Shown here piece after piece: positions 48,360-60,436 of a DNA stretch of 64,000 nucleotides; positions within the stretch are counted from its first letter, which is position 1, and the number at the start of each line of letters is the position of its first letter. Origin of the DNA: Corylus avellana. Taxonomy: Eukaryota; Streptophyta; Magnoliopsida; Fagales; Betulaceae. The stretch is taken from NCBI RefSeq assembly GCF_901000735.1, contig NC_081547.1, positions 20,522,838-20,586,837 of the forward strand. The letters are read 5' to 3'. The notes beneath the pieces are model-generated. The model made no database searches. It was not told the origin of the DNA and saw only the letters and a list, made by a program, of their open reading frames with translations. The position numbers were made by a program, and so were the translations under genes.

Positions 48360-48606
48360 TGATAGGTTGGAGAGACCAATTGTGGTTCTGGGCGCGACCA
48401 TAGTAGCACTTACCCGCTGAGAACTGTTGGCGTTCTCTCAAGTCCAACTGAGCCATAGCTCGACCCAGCCCCATCAGGGTATCAATGGGAATCGGCTAAT
48501 AATAATCAGATATATGTGAGGATTCTCCATTGCAAAGATTCGAACGCACACCCTAGTACATGCCCTAACCACTCGAGAATTTTCTTGGGTCATTGAACTA
48601 CGGGTA
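48360..48606 (-). mobile_element. tRNA-derived SINE candidate
   Basis: On the minus strand from about 48590, an A-box-like TGGTTAGGGCATG (near 48573) is followed about 25 bases later by the B-box-like GCGTTCGAATC (near 48546). This spacing and order are those of a pol III promoter from a tRNA. The rest (GGGCTGGGTCGAGC, GGTCGCGCCC) is not a tRNA, so a SINE body is likely. The 3' end and target duplication were not identified. Confidence 0.5.
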
Positions 48607-49410
48607 CCTTGATGGTGACATAAAGAGATTATTAAAGCACCAAATACACTCTGAAGCTTCAATACATCGAGCTGTGAGGCAAGAATCAAATATGGAAAAG
48701 ATCCAATTCTTCTACCAAGATAAATCAAATTATGACATCTTTTTTTCCCAAACAAAAAATTAAAAACGAAGCAAAAAAACAAATGAAAACATTACAATAG
48801 ACATTTCCCTCTTATGATTCCTAAACATTGCTATTGTAGACATTTCTTCATTGTTAGAAGAGATTTGAATTGATACATCCTGGCATCCACAATGTTACAT
48901 TATTGAGGTCGGCTTGATAAAGAAGAAATTTAAAAGTTAGAAAAACCATAGTTTTATTAAATGGTGATTATGCTTTTATAGGAGACACTTTTGCCGCAGT
49001 ATATGACAACTGACATGATTATTATTTATTGGAAAATTATAAGGATCATTAACATAAAATAATCAATGATGGATGTCGTATATTATAAACAAACTACAAA
49101 GCTAGCTCTTCTCAAAATCCCAACATTTTAAATAATAATAATAATAATAATAAAAGAGACGTTTCTCTGTTATAGGGTTATAGGTTTCAAGTTGCTAATC
49201 TTGTTTCTCATTACACAATAGCCATGTAATCTGTATATAATTTAGGCGTTCATGCATTTTTCTTTTTTTCTAAATTAGTATTTTTCAAAAGTCTAGATGT
49301 GAATAAGATCTCTATAGAATCCTGAAAATGGCCCGATAAACAAAATTACTCAATTACTAAAAAAACAAAATTACTCAATTACTAAAAAAAGAAAGAAAAG
49401 AAAAGTCAAC
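48607..49410. other. AT-rich spacer, no gene seen
   Basis: No ORF with family resemblance. An (ATA)n run lies at about 49130-49153. Confidence 0.5.
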
Positions 49411-49720
49411 ATATCCCTTTCAAATTACAACCCAATTAATTGGCAATGTCTCATCTAAACTATCAAAAAAATTGACAATGTCCAAGGCCAGTAAAAAGAC
49501 AAAAAAGACCATATATATTTTTTTTTTTTCAATAAGACAAGAATACTCCAATAAATTCAACAAAAAAAAATCTTTTAATTTTTTCAATAAGGGTATTTTC
49601 GTCATTGGGGGGGAGAGAATTGACAAATTTTGATAGTTTGGAGGGAACATTGTCTCAATTGAAAGTTTGGGATGAACATTGTCAATTAGATGGTAATTTG
49701 GGAGGCTATGTGAACTTTTT
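49411..49720. mobile_element. MITE (family X, copy 2)
   Basis: The left arm (TTTCAAATTAC, TTGGCAATGTCTC, AAACTATCAAAAAAATTGAC) is complementary to the right arm ending at about 49715 (TTGATAGTTTGGAGG, GAACATTGTCAATTAGATGG, TAATTTGGGAGG), with gaps. The block CCAGTAAAAAGACAAAAAAG (49488 onward) matches copy 1 at 12594. The copy is shorter than at 12525-13000. Confidence 0.65.
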
Positions 49721-49784
49721 TTTTTTAAAAAAAAAAACAACAAAAAAGCAGTCTGACATTGTCTTCTATTGGGTAATGGATCAA

Positions 49785-50400
49785 CCACAATGCCAAAATG
49801 GGCCCCCAAACCAATAAATACAATGAAGGCCTATCAATGAAAGGCCCAGGCCAATTCGTACCAGCCCATGAGGGTAGAACTGGCAATACAAAGAAGGAAA
49901 GCCACGTTCACAATGAACGTGGCCAAGCGTGTAGCACCAAGCCAAGCCATGTGTAAACGTGCCCGAGCTAAGAGCACCAACCCATGTTCGGCACGAACAT
50001 GACCAAGCCATCAGCAGACTCCACGATCCCACGATTTAACAACCTACGATCCCATTATCCACAATTTAAGCATTGCACATAGTGGATCCTCAGGAATGTG
50101 GGGCCAAGAATTCAGGGACCACTACTTAGCTATAACTGCTACTTGATGCCTATAAAAAGAGGCTCATGCCAGGTATTTGGTTAATCACACCAAAGCATTC
50201 CTTTGCTCACTTTATCTCTTTGAGAAATAATCAACTAACTTAGGCATCGAAGCTATACCCCGCCAGCACACCCCGGCAAACTCTTATATATCCTACTTGA
50301 TCACACCTCTTGGATTGTTGAGTCACTATTCTTGAAAACTGTCATCAACATCTTCTTTCAAAGAAATTAATCACTTTTAAGTTTATACAATTGCAATATA
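49785..50400 (+). repeat. LTR fragment or solo LTR, Gypsy-like
   Basis: A TATA-like TATAAAAAGAGGC (about 50152) is followed by a leader and then 'ACTTAGGCATCGAAG' (about 50238) and CACCCCGGC, a phrase typical of Gypsy LTR R/U5 regions in plants. The upstream part (from about 49785) is GC-richer than the flanks. No PBS or gag follows before the next LINE at 50583. The boundaries are approximate. Confidence 0.5.
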
Positions 50401-50565
50401 TAGTAAAGATGTGAAATCGGGTCATCTCATGAGATTTATTAATCCAAATTTTATATGATTTTTTTTTTTTTTTTGACGTCCATTTTGTATAGATCACTGT
50501 TGAGTTGGCATAATACATTCACCATTTTTTTGTTCCTTTCTAATTAATGGTAGATGGAGCATGCT

Positions 50566-50582
50566 AACTCAGTAGAGATGTA
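50566..50582 (+). repeat. Target-site duplication, left copy (LINE C)
   Basis: AACTCAGTAGAGATGTA at 50566-50582 corresponds to AACTCAGTAGAAATGTA at 56339-56355, with one difference. The first two A's may be part of the tail. Confidence 0.85.
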
Positions 50583-50731
50583 AGTCTATGTTAAGTTCCT
50601 TCCTAGTTTTCTCTCTCGAGACGACTAGCGATGAGGGTTCTGTCTCCCACTGGTGACAGTTGTGGAGGGTGCGGCAAATCGGCGACGGAAGGAGGGCAAG
50701 CGTATGGTAGAGTGGTGAAGGAAAGAAGGAG

Positions 50732-51637
50732 ATGGCGGAAAGTATTGAAAGTCTGTGTGGAAAACTCACGTTACTGGAAGGAGAAAAGAAGGGAATCACA
50801 ATAACGGAGGGGGAGGTCGAAGAGGCAAGGGCTCAAGGCTGTAGGTGTTTGATAGGGAGACTCTGGACGGAGAAGACGGTGAATAAGGAGGCATTCAAGA
50901 CTGTGCTATCTCGAGTGTAGCGAACAGTCTGAGAAGTAACCTTCAAGGAATCGAATAACAATGTGTGGCTATTTTAGTTTGAAGACGAGTTTGATATGAG
51001 GAGGGTTCTCGATGGCCGGACATGGCCTTTTGATTGCCAGGTTTTGGTGCTTAATGAATTTGATGGCAGTATCCCACCCACACAAATGCAGTTCACACAC
51101 TCCCCCTTTTAGGTGCAAGTGTATGAAATGCCATTACTTTTCATGTCCAAGAGGATCGGTGAGAAAATTGGGGCGTCGTTAGGGAAGCTAATGGAGGTTG
51201 ATGTTGCCGAAGAAGGTGTGGGCTGGGGACAGTGCTTGCAGATTCGAGTGGTTTTGTACCTAACAAAACCTCTTGATAGGGGAAGGGCCCTCAATTTGCC
51301 AGGAAAATCCTACTGGGTTATCTTCAAATACGAGAAATTACCATCAATGTGCTTCGACTGTGGTAGAATCATCCATGGAAAAAAAAGATGCCCTATACAA
51401 AGGAGTACCAGATGGAGCTCACCAGAAGACAAAAAGCAATGGGGAGTTTGGCTTCAGGTGGACGACAGAAGAAAGCGAACCGACAGTGACTTCCATGCTC
51501 CAGCAGGTGACGAGGGATGGCAGCGCAGCCAGGAGGGGGAAAGGGTTGCAGGTGACGGCCACCTCGGGAAACACAAGGTGAATATGGGAACTTCCGGGGC
51601 TCACGGTAGCCCTAGTTCAGGGACCAATAGGAGTTAA
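50732..51637 (+). pseudogene. LINE C ORF1 (DUF4283-like, zinc knuckle), broken
   Basis: ATG at 50732. The frame closes at 50918 and again near 50930, 50970 and 51110. The DUF4283 part (F-E-D-E-F-D, G-R-T-W-P-F) continues in the open stretch 51113-51637 with K-Y-E-K-L-P and the knuckle C-F-D-C-G-R-I-I-H-G-K-K-R-C (51349-51390). The following Ser/Pro/Glu-rich part is of low complexity and continues in another frame at 51854-52207. Confidence 0.8.
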
Positions 51638-52203
51638 GGGACAGGATCGGAAGATTCTGGCTCTTGCCATGTTTGTCTCAAAGGAGGGGCGGACGAAAAA
51701 GGAAAGGAGGGCGAGAGAGATTCGGCTGAGCAGATTATAGGTGTAGACATAGCAGATATAAATGGAAGGACAGTAGGAGGGGCTAAATAGGGAAAGAAGG
51801 AGCTTCGGGGTGACTCACCACTTGGGGCCACAATAAATAAAGCGAGAATTACGTTGGGTGACGGAATGGGTCCTAAAGAAAGGATCAACATGGAGGTGGG
51901 GACCCAAAACTCACCCATGGAAGTCACTAATAGCCCAAGCCAAGAGTCAACCCATGAATGCATGGTAGGCCCGGTGGGTAGCAACTTGAGGGTATGGAAG
52001 AGGAGGGCTCGTGTGGGGAAGCATACTGATAAGTTTTTGGCCAAGGAAAGTGAGAGTTTAACAAACGGAAAAAGGAAGGGTACTCACCATGACACTGGTG
52101 ACAAGGCTGGGAGGCGAGGGAAGCGAAATAAATGGGATATTGTGGTGGAAAACCAAGAAGAAAGTAACGTGGCGGTGGCTATTATACAGCCCCGCCAATC
52201 CCA

Positions 52204-55200
52204 ATGAGTCTCCTAAGTTGGAACTGCCGAGGGATTGGGCACCCTCGGATAGTTCGGGACCTTTGTCAATTGACAAAGGAAAAAAAGCCCACCATTTTGT
52301 TTCTTATTGAAACAAAATGTCGGAAAAATAAAATGGAAGTAATAAGAGTGAAGCTTGGGTTTGAAGGAATGTTTGTGGTGGAACCCAAAGGAAGGAGTGG
52401 AGGGCTTGGGCTCTTTTGGAAGGAGAAAGACATGCTAGAAATTCAAAACTATTCAAATGCAGTGGTGAAAATTGGGGATGAGAGAAGCGGATGGAAGCTG
52501 ACTGGTTTCTATGGCCAACCGGATTGGTCCAAGCGGCATGAGTCATGGTCGCTATTGAGACATCTCAAACAATTTTTCTCGCTGCCATGGTTATGTATTA
52601 GGGATTATAATGAGATTACAGATCAAAGTGAGAAAGTGGGAGTTAATCTTCGGAAGGAGACGCAAATGGGACAGTTTAGGGATGCTCTTGACGACTGCAA
52701 TCTTAGTGACTTGGGCTACATTGGTTCGAAGTTCACGTGGAACAATCGCAGAGAAGATGATGGGTTCATTAAGGAGCGACTGGATAGGGCCACATCCACT
52801 ACAGGATGGTGCAATCTCTTCAAAAAGTTTGAGCTGCGGGTGTTGGCGGCACGTACATCAGACCATAAGCCACTCCTACTCACCTACACGGACAAGGACG
52901 AAGCCTTGGCAGGTCCCTCCCGCGGATCAAAATTTGAGGCACAATAGCTACATGACGAAGAAGCAAGTGGGATCATCAAAAAGGCATGGGAATCGGAGCA
53001 GTTGGGAGGGTCGAGTATAATCAGTGTGCAGGCAAAATTAGCTGCATGCAAAGCTAATTTGCGTAAATGGAGTTGGCAAAAATATTGGCGTGTGGAGAAA
53101 AAGTTAAAGGAAAAGACTAAGGAGTTGGAAGCGATACAGCAGCAGGAGAATTCGGAAAATGTGGGCAATATCAAAGTGTTGCAAGGCGAGATTGATATTC
53201 TGTTGGAGCAAGAAGACACGCGGTGGAAGCAATGGGCTAAACAAAATTGGTACCAACATGGCGACCGTAATACCCCATTCTTTTATGCTTGGGCAAGCCA
53301 TCGACGGAAAATCAATCATATTGGAAAGATAATCGATGAAGGGGGGAACGAGTGGAGCAAAATAGAAGAAATTAGTAGTGCCTTCATTGAGTTCTACCAA
53401 AAGCTTTTCACCACCGGGGCAGTCCAGGAGTGGATGAGTGTTTGGCTGGGATGGAGGGGAGAGTTACGGAGGAGATGAATAATACGCTTCTCAAATCGTT
53501 CACTCAGTGTGAAGTGGAAAGCGCATTGCATCAGATGCATCCTTTAAAGTCTCCCGGACCTGATGGTATGTGGGCGGTATTTTACCAACATTCCTGGGGC
53601 ACGATTAACAAGGAGGTATGTATGGCTGTGCTAGATTATCCGAATAACGGAAATTTTGACTCCTCTATCAATAAGACTTATATCACTTTAATTCCAAAGA
53701 CCAAAGATCCCACACGTATTACTGAATATAGACCCATCAGTTTATGTAATGTCATTTATAAGTTGATTGCTAAAGTCCTAGCTAACAGGCTGAAGAAGGT
53801 TTTGTCACAGATTATTTCTCCCAATCAAAGCGCATTCATTTTAGGCCGATTAATAACAGACAATATCTTGGTGGCTTTTGAAGCCCTTCATACGATGGAT
53901 GCTAGAATGCCGGGCAGGAAAGGGTATATGTCACTTAAGTTAGACATGAGTAAGGCCTATGATCGGGTTGAATGGGCTTTTTTAGAGGCTATTATGGTAG
54001 GATTGGGTTTTGCAGTGGAATGGGTGGAGAAAGTGATGACATGTGTCCGCACAGTCACATATTCTATCCTTATCAACGGCCAACCTTATGGGAAAATTGT
54101 GCCAACTCGGGGTATACAGCAAGGGGACCCATTATCTCCTTACCTATTTATTTTATGTGCGGAGGGACTTAGCACCTTGCTGAAAAAGGCAGAACGGGAG
54201 GGACGGATTTCAGGACTCCCCATTGCTCGAGGAGGAACGAAGGTAAATCACCTTCTATTTGCGGACGACAGTTTACTTTTTTGCCGGGCTAGTATTTTGG
54301 AGTGGAATCGTATTCAAGAAGTTTTGGAGGTGTATGAGAAAGCCTCGGGCCAACAATTGAATCGAAGCAAAACATCCATTTTCTTCAGTAAGAATACCAA
54401 GACTGAAGCCAAAATGGTTATTCTTGCTGCAGTAGGGGTGAACTCCACAGCTAGGTACGAGAAATATTTGGGTTTACCAGCTTTAATTGGGAGATCAAAG
54501 GTGAGTACCTTCACAAACATTACAGGGAAGATTTGGGACCGCATAAATGGGTGGAAGGAGAAGTTCCTTTCGCAAGCAGGGAAGGAAGTTCTTTTGAAGG
54601 CCGTGGTGCAGTCAATCCCAACATACACAATGAGTGTTTTCCAATTGCCCAAACGCTTTGTAGGGACATTAATTCCATGATGGCTAAGTTTTGGTAGGAG
54701 TATAAGGAGAATGATTCGCGGATTGCATGGATGAGTTGGCACAAGATGGGTATAGCAAAGGAGTGTGGCGGGTTGGGGTTTCGTGACCTTGAAATGTTCA
54801 ATTTAGCGCTCCTCGCGAAGCAAGGTTGGAGATTTTTGAACAACCCCGACACTTTAGCATCTACTATATTTCGAGAAAAATATTACCCACAAGGGGCTTT
54901 CTTGGGAGCAAATTTGGGGAGGAAACCATCATACGCGTGGCGAAGTATATGGAATGCTAAAAGCCTACTCAATGAAGGCTTAATGTGGCGCATTGGCAAC
55001 GGAGAATCAGTCCGGATATGGGAAGATCGGTGGCTCCCATCTAATGGTTCACATAAATCCAGTCTCCAATTAAAATTTTACCTAGAGATGCTAAAGTGAG
55101 TGCTCTCCTTAATCTTGATACTCAGTGGTTAGATACGGCCTTGGTGCATAATGTGTTTAATGAAGATGAAGCTAGGGCGATATGTGGAATGGTGGTGTGT

Positions 55201-56291
55201 CCCAATACTAGAAGAGATAAGCTGGTCTGGGCAAGGGGGAAAAATGGTGTGTTCACCGTGCGGAGTGCCTATCATCTAGCCAAAGAAATTGGGCAAAGGG
55301 AAGAAGGGAGCTGTTCTAAAGAAAATCTGCTTAAGAAGGTGTGGAAAGGGATTTGGAAGATCCAAGGAGCAAGTGTGGTTAAAACTTTCATGTGGCAAGC
55401 ATGCAACAATATCTTGCCCACCAAGGAGATGTTGTATAAACGAAAGATTGTTCAAGAGCCTTCCTGCCCGATTTGTAGTTTGACAACTGAAACGGTTGGC
55501 CATATACTTTGGAGTTGTCCATCGGCCAGAGATGTGTGGACTGAGTGCTCTCCCAAAATTAGTAAATGTTCCAGTAGTGATGATAATTTAAGAGATATTA
55601 TGGCCCATTTGATGGAGAGACTGGATGCGGATCAGCTACAATTTATGGCGGTAGTAGCTCGACAAATCTGGGTAAGGAGAAACTCGGTGGTGTTTGGGGG
55701 GGAATTGACTGCTCCAAGCACTTTAATACGCTGGGCCAAGGACCAAGTAGAAAACTGGTGTACATTCTCCAAACGAAGACCAAGGAGGGAGGTAGTGTCG
55801 GGGCCAGCTCCTTCTGCTACTTGGACCAAACCGCCTCAGGGCTTTATGAAGATCAACTGGGATGCCTCGGTGGACAAAAGGCGAAACAGGATGGGCGTTG
55901 GTGTATTGGTTCGTGACCATGATGGAAGAGCTATTGTCATGTTTTGCACGAGCAAGGAGTACGTGCAGGACCCAACTATGGTGGAAGCTATTGCGGCAAG
56001 GGAAGCGGTGATGTTGGCACAACGACTGGAATTACGGCATAAGGGGACTCCTTAGAAATTGTCCAAATGCTGCAAAAGGAAGATGGATGCTGGTCGATAT
56101 ATGGGCATGCGGTAAATGATGCAAAGGAGAGACTGCAAACATGGCAAAGGTGGGGAGTTCAACACGTTAGCAGATCGGCCAACGGTGCTGCTCACCAACT
56201 CGCCAAGCTGGCTCTCGGGTATGACGCAGCCCAGGAATGGAGGGGGCTTTTCCCACAGTGTGTGCAATCTATTGTATCCAAGGAATGTTGA
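52204..56291 (+). pseudogene. LINE C ORF2 (endonuclease-RT-zf-RVT-RNase H), broken
   Basis: ATG at 52204. The endonuclease has W-N-C-R-G, I-E-T-K and S-D-H-K-P; the usual G-D of the Asp motif reads R-D-Y-N-E. A stop occurs at 52945. A shift near 53430 leads into reverse transcriptase (53430-54680) with D-M-S-K-A-Y-D, Q-Q-G-D-P-L-S-P and an intact F-A-D-D box. Further shifts occur near 54680, 55090 and 56050. The zf-RVT C-P-I-C ... H-I-L-W-S-C lies at 55465-55520, and plant-type RNase H with N-W-D, E-A and H positions at 55840-56220. Confidence 0.92.
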
Positions 56292-56340
56292 GTTTTTAAG
56301 CTCGGTTAATGAATACCATTTCAAAAAAAAAAAAAAAAAA

Positions 56341-56355
56341 CTCAGTAGAAATGTA
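56341..56355 (+). repeat. Target-site duplication, right copy (LINE C)
   Basis: CTCAGTAGAAATGTA follows the poly(A) tail and matches the left copy with one difference. Confidence 0.85.
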
Positions 56356-56737
56356 CGCGAGAATGCAAAGAAGCATTTATTTTTTCATATACATCAAATT
56401 CAATAAAATTTACAATAGCAGCTTCTTACCTAAGACATTAATTTTCTAAACATAACTAAATAAGAAATTTCTTGTAAAGAGTCAACAACTCCTCTGAGCT
56501 GTCCTTGAACAAATTAACAAGTCTGCTACCAAATGCTAGCTAGTCCTTCACTGGAAAATCATATTAATGGCTAAAGAAATCTGCATTTGTTCTGAGGATC
56601 AAAGGAGTTAAACTTGTGTGAAGTAATTGGCATAGACAGAGATCTATAGTAAGCCTAAGTAATTAGAGAAGCTCATTCTCTCATGAAAAGAAAATGTAGA
56701 TATGATGAACTGAATAGATGCAAGAAGATTTTTTTAA

Positions 56738-57181
56738 TGGGAAAATACATTTTACTTCCTAACAGGCTGAACTATCTACCAATTTGCGCTTTTAACCTCA
56801 ATGTTTAAAAAGTGACACTTTGCACCCCCAAACTTCCAAATTGTTGCAATTCGACCATTCTGAATTTTTTTTTTTTCCAAAATGCCCCCATCCCAAGTTA
56901 AAAAAAAAAAAAAATTAAATAATTAAGGGGTGGCCGGTCTAGGGTGGCCGAAGCCACCCCCAAGCCCAACTGAGATGGCCAGCCACCCTTTAATTTTTTT
57001 TATTTTTTATTTTTAAACTTGGGATGGGGGCATTTTGGGAAAAAAAGAAGTCAAAACGGTCGAATTGCAACAATTTGGAAGTTTTTTTGGGGGGGGGGGG
57101 GTGTAAAGTGTCACTTTTTAGATATTGGGGTTAAAAGTACAAATGGATGGATAGTTCAGGGGGGTAAAATGTATTTTCCCA
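56738..57181. mobile_element. MULE-like MITE with ~165-bp inverted arms
   Basis: TGGGAAAATACATTTTAC at 56738 and its complement ending at 57181 begin two arms that pair over about 165 bp, with blocks AAAAAGTGACACTTT, CTTCCAAATTGTTGCAATTC and AATGCCCCCATCCCAAG present on both sides. The centre is a GC-rich GGGTGGCC palindrome-like part. Long arms and a T-rich 9-bp-like flank suggest a Mutator-type MITE. The element has no coding capacity. Confidence 0.85.
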
Positions 57182-57439
57182 TTTTTTTTTTAATCTTCTT
57201 CAATTAAAAAGAAGAGAACATAGAATGATAAAATAAAAATAAAAAATAAAAAATCCTCTTAATTGAATAATCAAAAAACCAGTGTGACACTGGCAATGAA
57301 TACATGCCTCATTTGTTTGAACCACATGCTATATAACACTATCAGCAGTGGATAAGCCCACAAATTTCTGAGGAAGCAAGAGGTGCAAAGATGAACAGAT
57401 TAAGAAAAGGAAGAAAAACTAGAATTTTAATCAAACCAA

Positions 57440-57975
57440 GATAAATGTTAGATGTTGAATCAAGAAAGAAATGTAAACAGATTCTATCATAAGAAAACAA
57501 ACCTTCTCATTAGAATGCCCAGTAAGGGTTAAGCTGCAAGCATTATTGGACAGACCACTAGGATTGGTTTTGTTGAGATCCCAAAACATTAATTTGTTGT
57601 CAGTGGATGCAGAAACAAGTGTTTTAGAGTCCAAGAAGTCCACCTAGTTCACAGCTTTTACATGGCCAGCTGATACTTAGAGTAATCTTACAAGTAAGAA
57701 TTTATCTCCTTTTTATCTCTCAAAAGTGATGTAGGTTTTAAAATTACTATTTCATCAAAATTCAATAGTAACTATCCCAAATACCCTTGTTAGATTTGGT
57801 AGAAAACTGAAGATCATAGCAGTAAGTTCTATAATCATCAACTCCAAAGGCCAGCAAATGTGAATGAGCAGAGAACTGAACACAGCAGACATCTGCAATG
57901 TTCTTGATTGTATCTAAACTGTTTTTCTGCACAAGAAGTTCTCTTGCATAAACCAGTAGCAGGAGCTAGAAAGAA
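57440..57975 (-). pseudogene. SPA1/COP1-type WD40 gene fragment
   Basis: On the minus strand one exon-like block at about 57960-57807 reads [14 protein letters not shown] and L-L-A-F-G ... T-Y-C-Y-D-L. A second at 57669-57503 reads [20 protein letters not shown] and G-H-S-N-E-K. These are consecutive WD40 blades of SPA1-family proteins (partners of COP1 in light signalling). The second block has an AG acceptor before it and a GT donor after it. It contains an in-frame TAG shortly after its start, and the rest of the gene is absent. It is a DNA-level duplicate, not a retrocopy. Confidence 0.8.
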
Positions 57976-58329
57976 CAAGTGTCAAAATGTCACATTATCT
58001 TCACATCAGTTGAAGTAAAATTGTCAACATCCTTCAACCTACCTGCACAGTTGTCTTAGTCATTTCTCCAAAAAAAAAAAAGTATAAATCACAAGATTGC
58101 ATTTGTTTTTCACCATTTTCTATGAGTAGCATAAAGATAAATATTCCAGAAATAAAACAGATCTCTAGAAAAGGAAACTGTTCTTGAAATATCACTTATT
58201 TTACTTATATGATCAATAACCTTGCAGTCTTCTTCAAACCCTTTTTTCCTTATACTTTAAAATCATCATAAAAAGGAAAAATCTAAAGTAAAACACTGTT
58301 TTTTACTGAATTGGACAAGAGGGAGACAC

Positions 58330-58332
58330 TTA
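58330..58332. repeat. TTA target duplication of Tourist-like MITE, left copy
   Basis: TTA at 58330-58332 and again at 58863-58865 flank the element, as for PIF/Harbinger insertions. Confidence 0.65.
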
Positions 58333-58862
58333 GGCCCCCGTTTGGTTTGCGGAATAGACCATTGGAATGGACTACATAATCATAGGTATAATTATTCATT
58401 TGTTTGGTAATACACTATTCCTGATAATAGTTTATTCTCATGGGACTACTAATCTCATACACACAGAATTAGTTAAGCCACTAAAAAATAAGTAGATTAA
58501 CAAATCCTTAAGGAATGAAATTCATTTTTCAAAAATACTCACAATATATATATATATTCATTTTAAACTTAAAACAAAATAAAAAAATAAAAAATAAGAA
58601 AAATAAAGTTGGTGGCTTGACCACCCACCCATGGCCGCTTCTGTGCGTGCCACCCATTTTATTTCATTTTTTTTTATTTTTAATATGAGTTTCAAAAAAA
58701 AAAATATATGGAGTTTTTCATAATTTTGATTCAATTATAATTTTTGCGTGTGTTGTTACCAAACTGAGGAATATGAACTGCTATTATATTCTATACTCGT
58801 CTATTTTTAGTAGTAGCTATTCTTTTTCCAATGGACTAAGCATTCCGGAACCAAACAAGACC
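58333..58862. mobile_element. Tourist-like (PIF/Harbinger) MITE
   Basis: The left end GGCCCCCGTTTGGTTTGCGG and the complement of the right end GGTCTTGTTTGGTTCCGG match in imperfect terminal repeats of about 40 bp, which include GGAATA/GGAATG and CCATTGGAA. It is 530 bp, AT-rich and non-coding. The flanking TTA repeats support the superfamily. Confidence 0.78.
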
Positions 58863-58865
58863 TTA

Positions 58866-60436
58866 GAATAGTCATCAAATTAACCAAGCCGTCTTTTCAT
58901 GCTCTGTGAATTAAGAAAATCATTGGCAAGTGCTCGCATCCCATAACCGGAAATCCATCCTAGCAAATCATGTCATGACAAATGCCAAAAAAAAAAAAAA
59001 AAACAAACAAACAAACAGGCTCAATCTTTAGAAGAAGCAGCCATAAGATCAAAAAAGCATAAACTTATACCAAGAAATATTTTGTAAATGTTTTAGGGTT
59101 CAATACCTAAACAACATAACTAGGAGTTTATTATATAGAAATGTTTAATACAGTTCACCCCCACGCCCAACTGGGGTGGCTTACTTTTTTATTATTTTCT
59201 TTTTTTTTTAATTGTTTTTAAAATATAAATAAAATAAAATTATTATTTATATTAATGAGATATATGTCTTATTTATGGCCTTGGGATCTCTATAAAGAGA
59301 TCCTGGCCATTAACTAGATACTCTCCCGTCTACAATGGACTGGAGAGGATCCAATTCCCCCTTTTTGTCCCTTCATTAGGTTGAAAGTGGCCCTGGAGTT
59401 AATAACATGATGAACACTATGATACAAAATTATTTACTCAATTTTTAAAATTATCATTAGATCAAAATCTAATAAAGAAGTATCTCATATTTAATTGCGA
59501 TTTTAAAAGCCACCTATGAGTGTGAAAATATTGTGTAAAAAATTTGGAATAATTGTAGCATTATATATATATATATATATGAGTTGAGATTGAGAGCATT
59601 AAACAACTCAATACTTGGAGAATGGATTTAGGATAATTACTGGCGAGTCCATTGGAATCCTTAGTCTATCCATTCACCAATAAATTCCAAATTGTTAAAA
59701 TATTTTTAATATTATGATTGATTTAGTTTTCTTTCAGGGTTTATTTCCTTTCTTAATATTATAGGTTTATTAAGCTTAGATTGACCTTGGGAGTTATATT
59801 CAGTACATTAATTGCAAACACACTTTTTTCAAGTATTAAAACGTATTTTTTCATTGTACAACCAAACAGGTTCTTAAAGCACTGAGTGCATATAATGTAG
59901 GAAGAGACACATGCAGTCTCTTTATACATAGGTGGTCTATCTTTTTTTGTGAATTTGAGTCCCACAAATTCAATAGTTAATTATAGAGATGGAAAGAACA
60001 TGTACAAGAGATGTAAAAAGGCATTTGTATATATATAGCGACTAAAGAAATGTCACGTTTAATAAGAATATAAATTTATTTAAACTTGACATTGATAAAT
60101 TATTAAAGAAATGTTATGAATACTAAATATTTTATCAAAAGATGGGTGCTAAAATAATGTGGAGTTTATTTACTGATACTCGTAGTATTTTTCTTTATTA
60201 ATTGTTTTGATCATCCCGGATGAATAAGTTCTACATCATCTTAGTATTAATCTCTTGATAAAAATTATTACCCTTAACATTACTCAAATTATTATAAGGT
60301 TGGCAAATTAAGTTCGAACAATGATATTTCCACATTATAAATAATTGCTTCCATATCACCATTGTTTTTGTTTTCTGAAGTTGGTTTTATCGAGATTCAT
60401 AAATCTTATTTCTTGAGAGAATTAAACAAAATTTAT
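58866..60436. other. AT-rich spacer, no gene seen
   Basis: A (TA)n run lies at about 59562-59580. Short ORFs have no family resemblance. No RNA gene was seen. Confidence 0.5.

Larger units (their letters stand above)
50583..56340 (+). mobile_element. L1/RTL-type LINE with target duplication (LINE C)
   Basis: About 5.76 kb, with ORF1 from 50732, ORF2 from 52204, a poly(A) tail at 56323-56340 and a 15-17 bp target duplication with one mismatch. ORF1 and ORF2 are broken. It differs from LINE B in its leader and in the better-preserved RNase H, so it is a separate lineage. Confidence 0.92.

Noticed and set aside
48531..48590. A functional tRNA gene
   Set aside because: Only box-like motifs are present; acceptor stem and anticodon arm cannot be formed.
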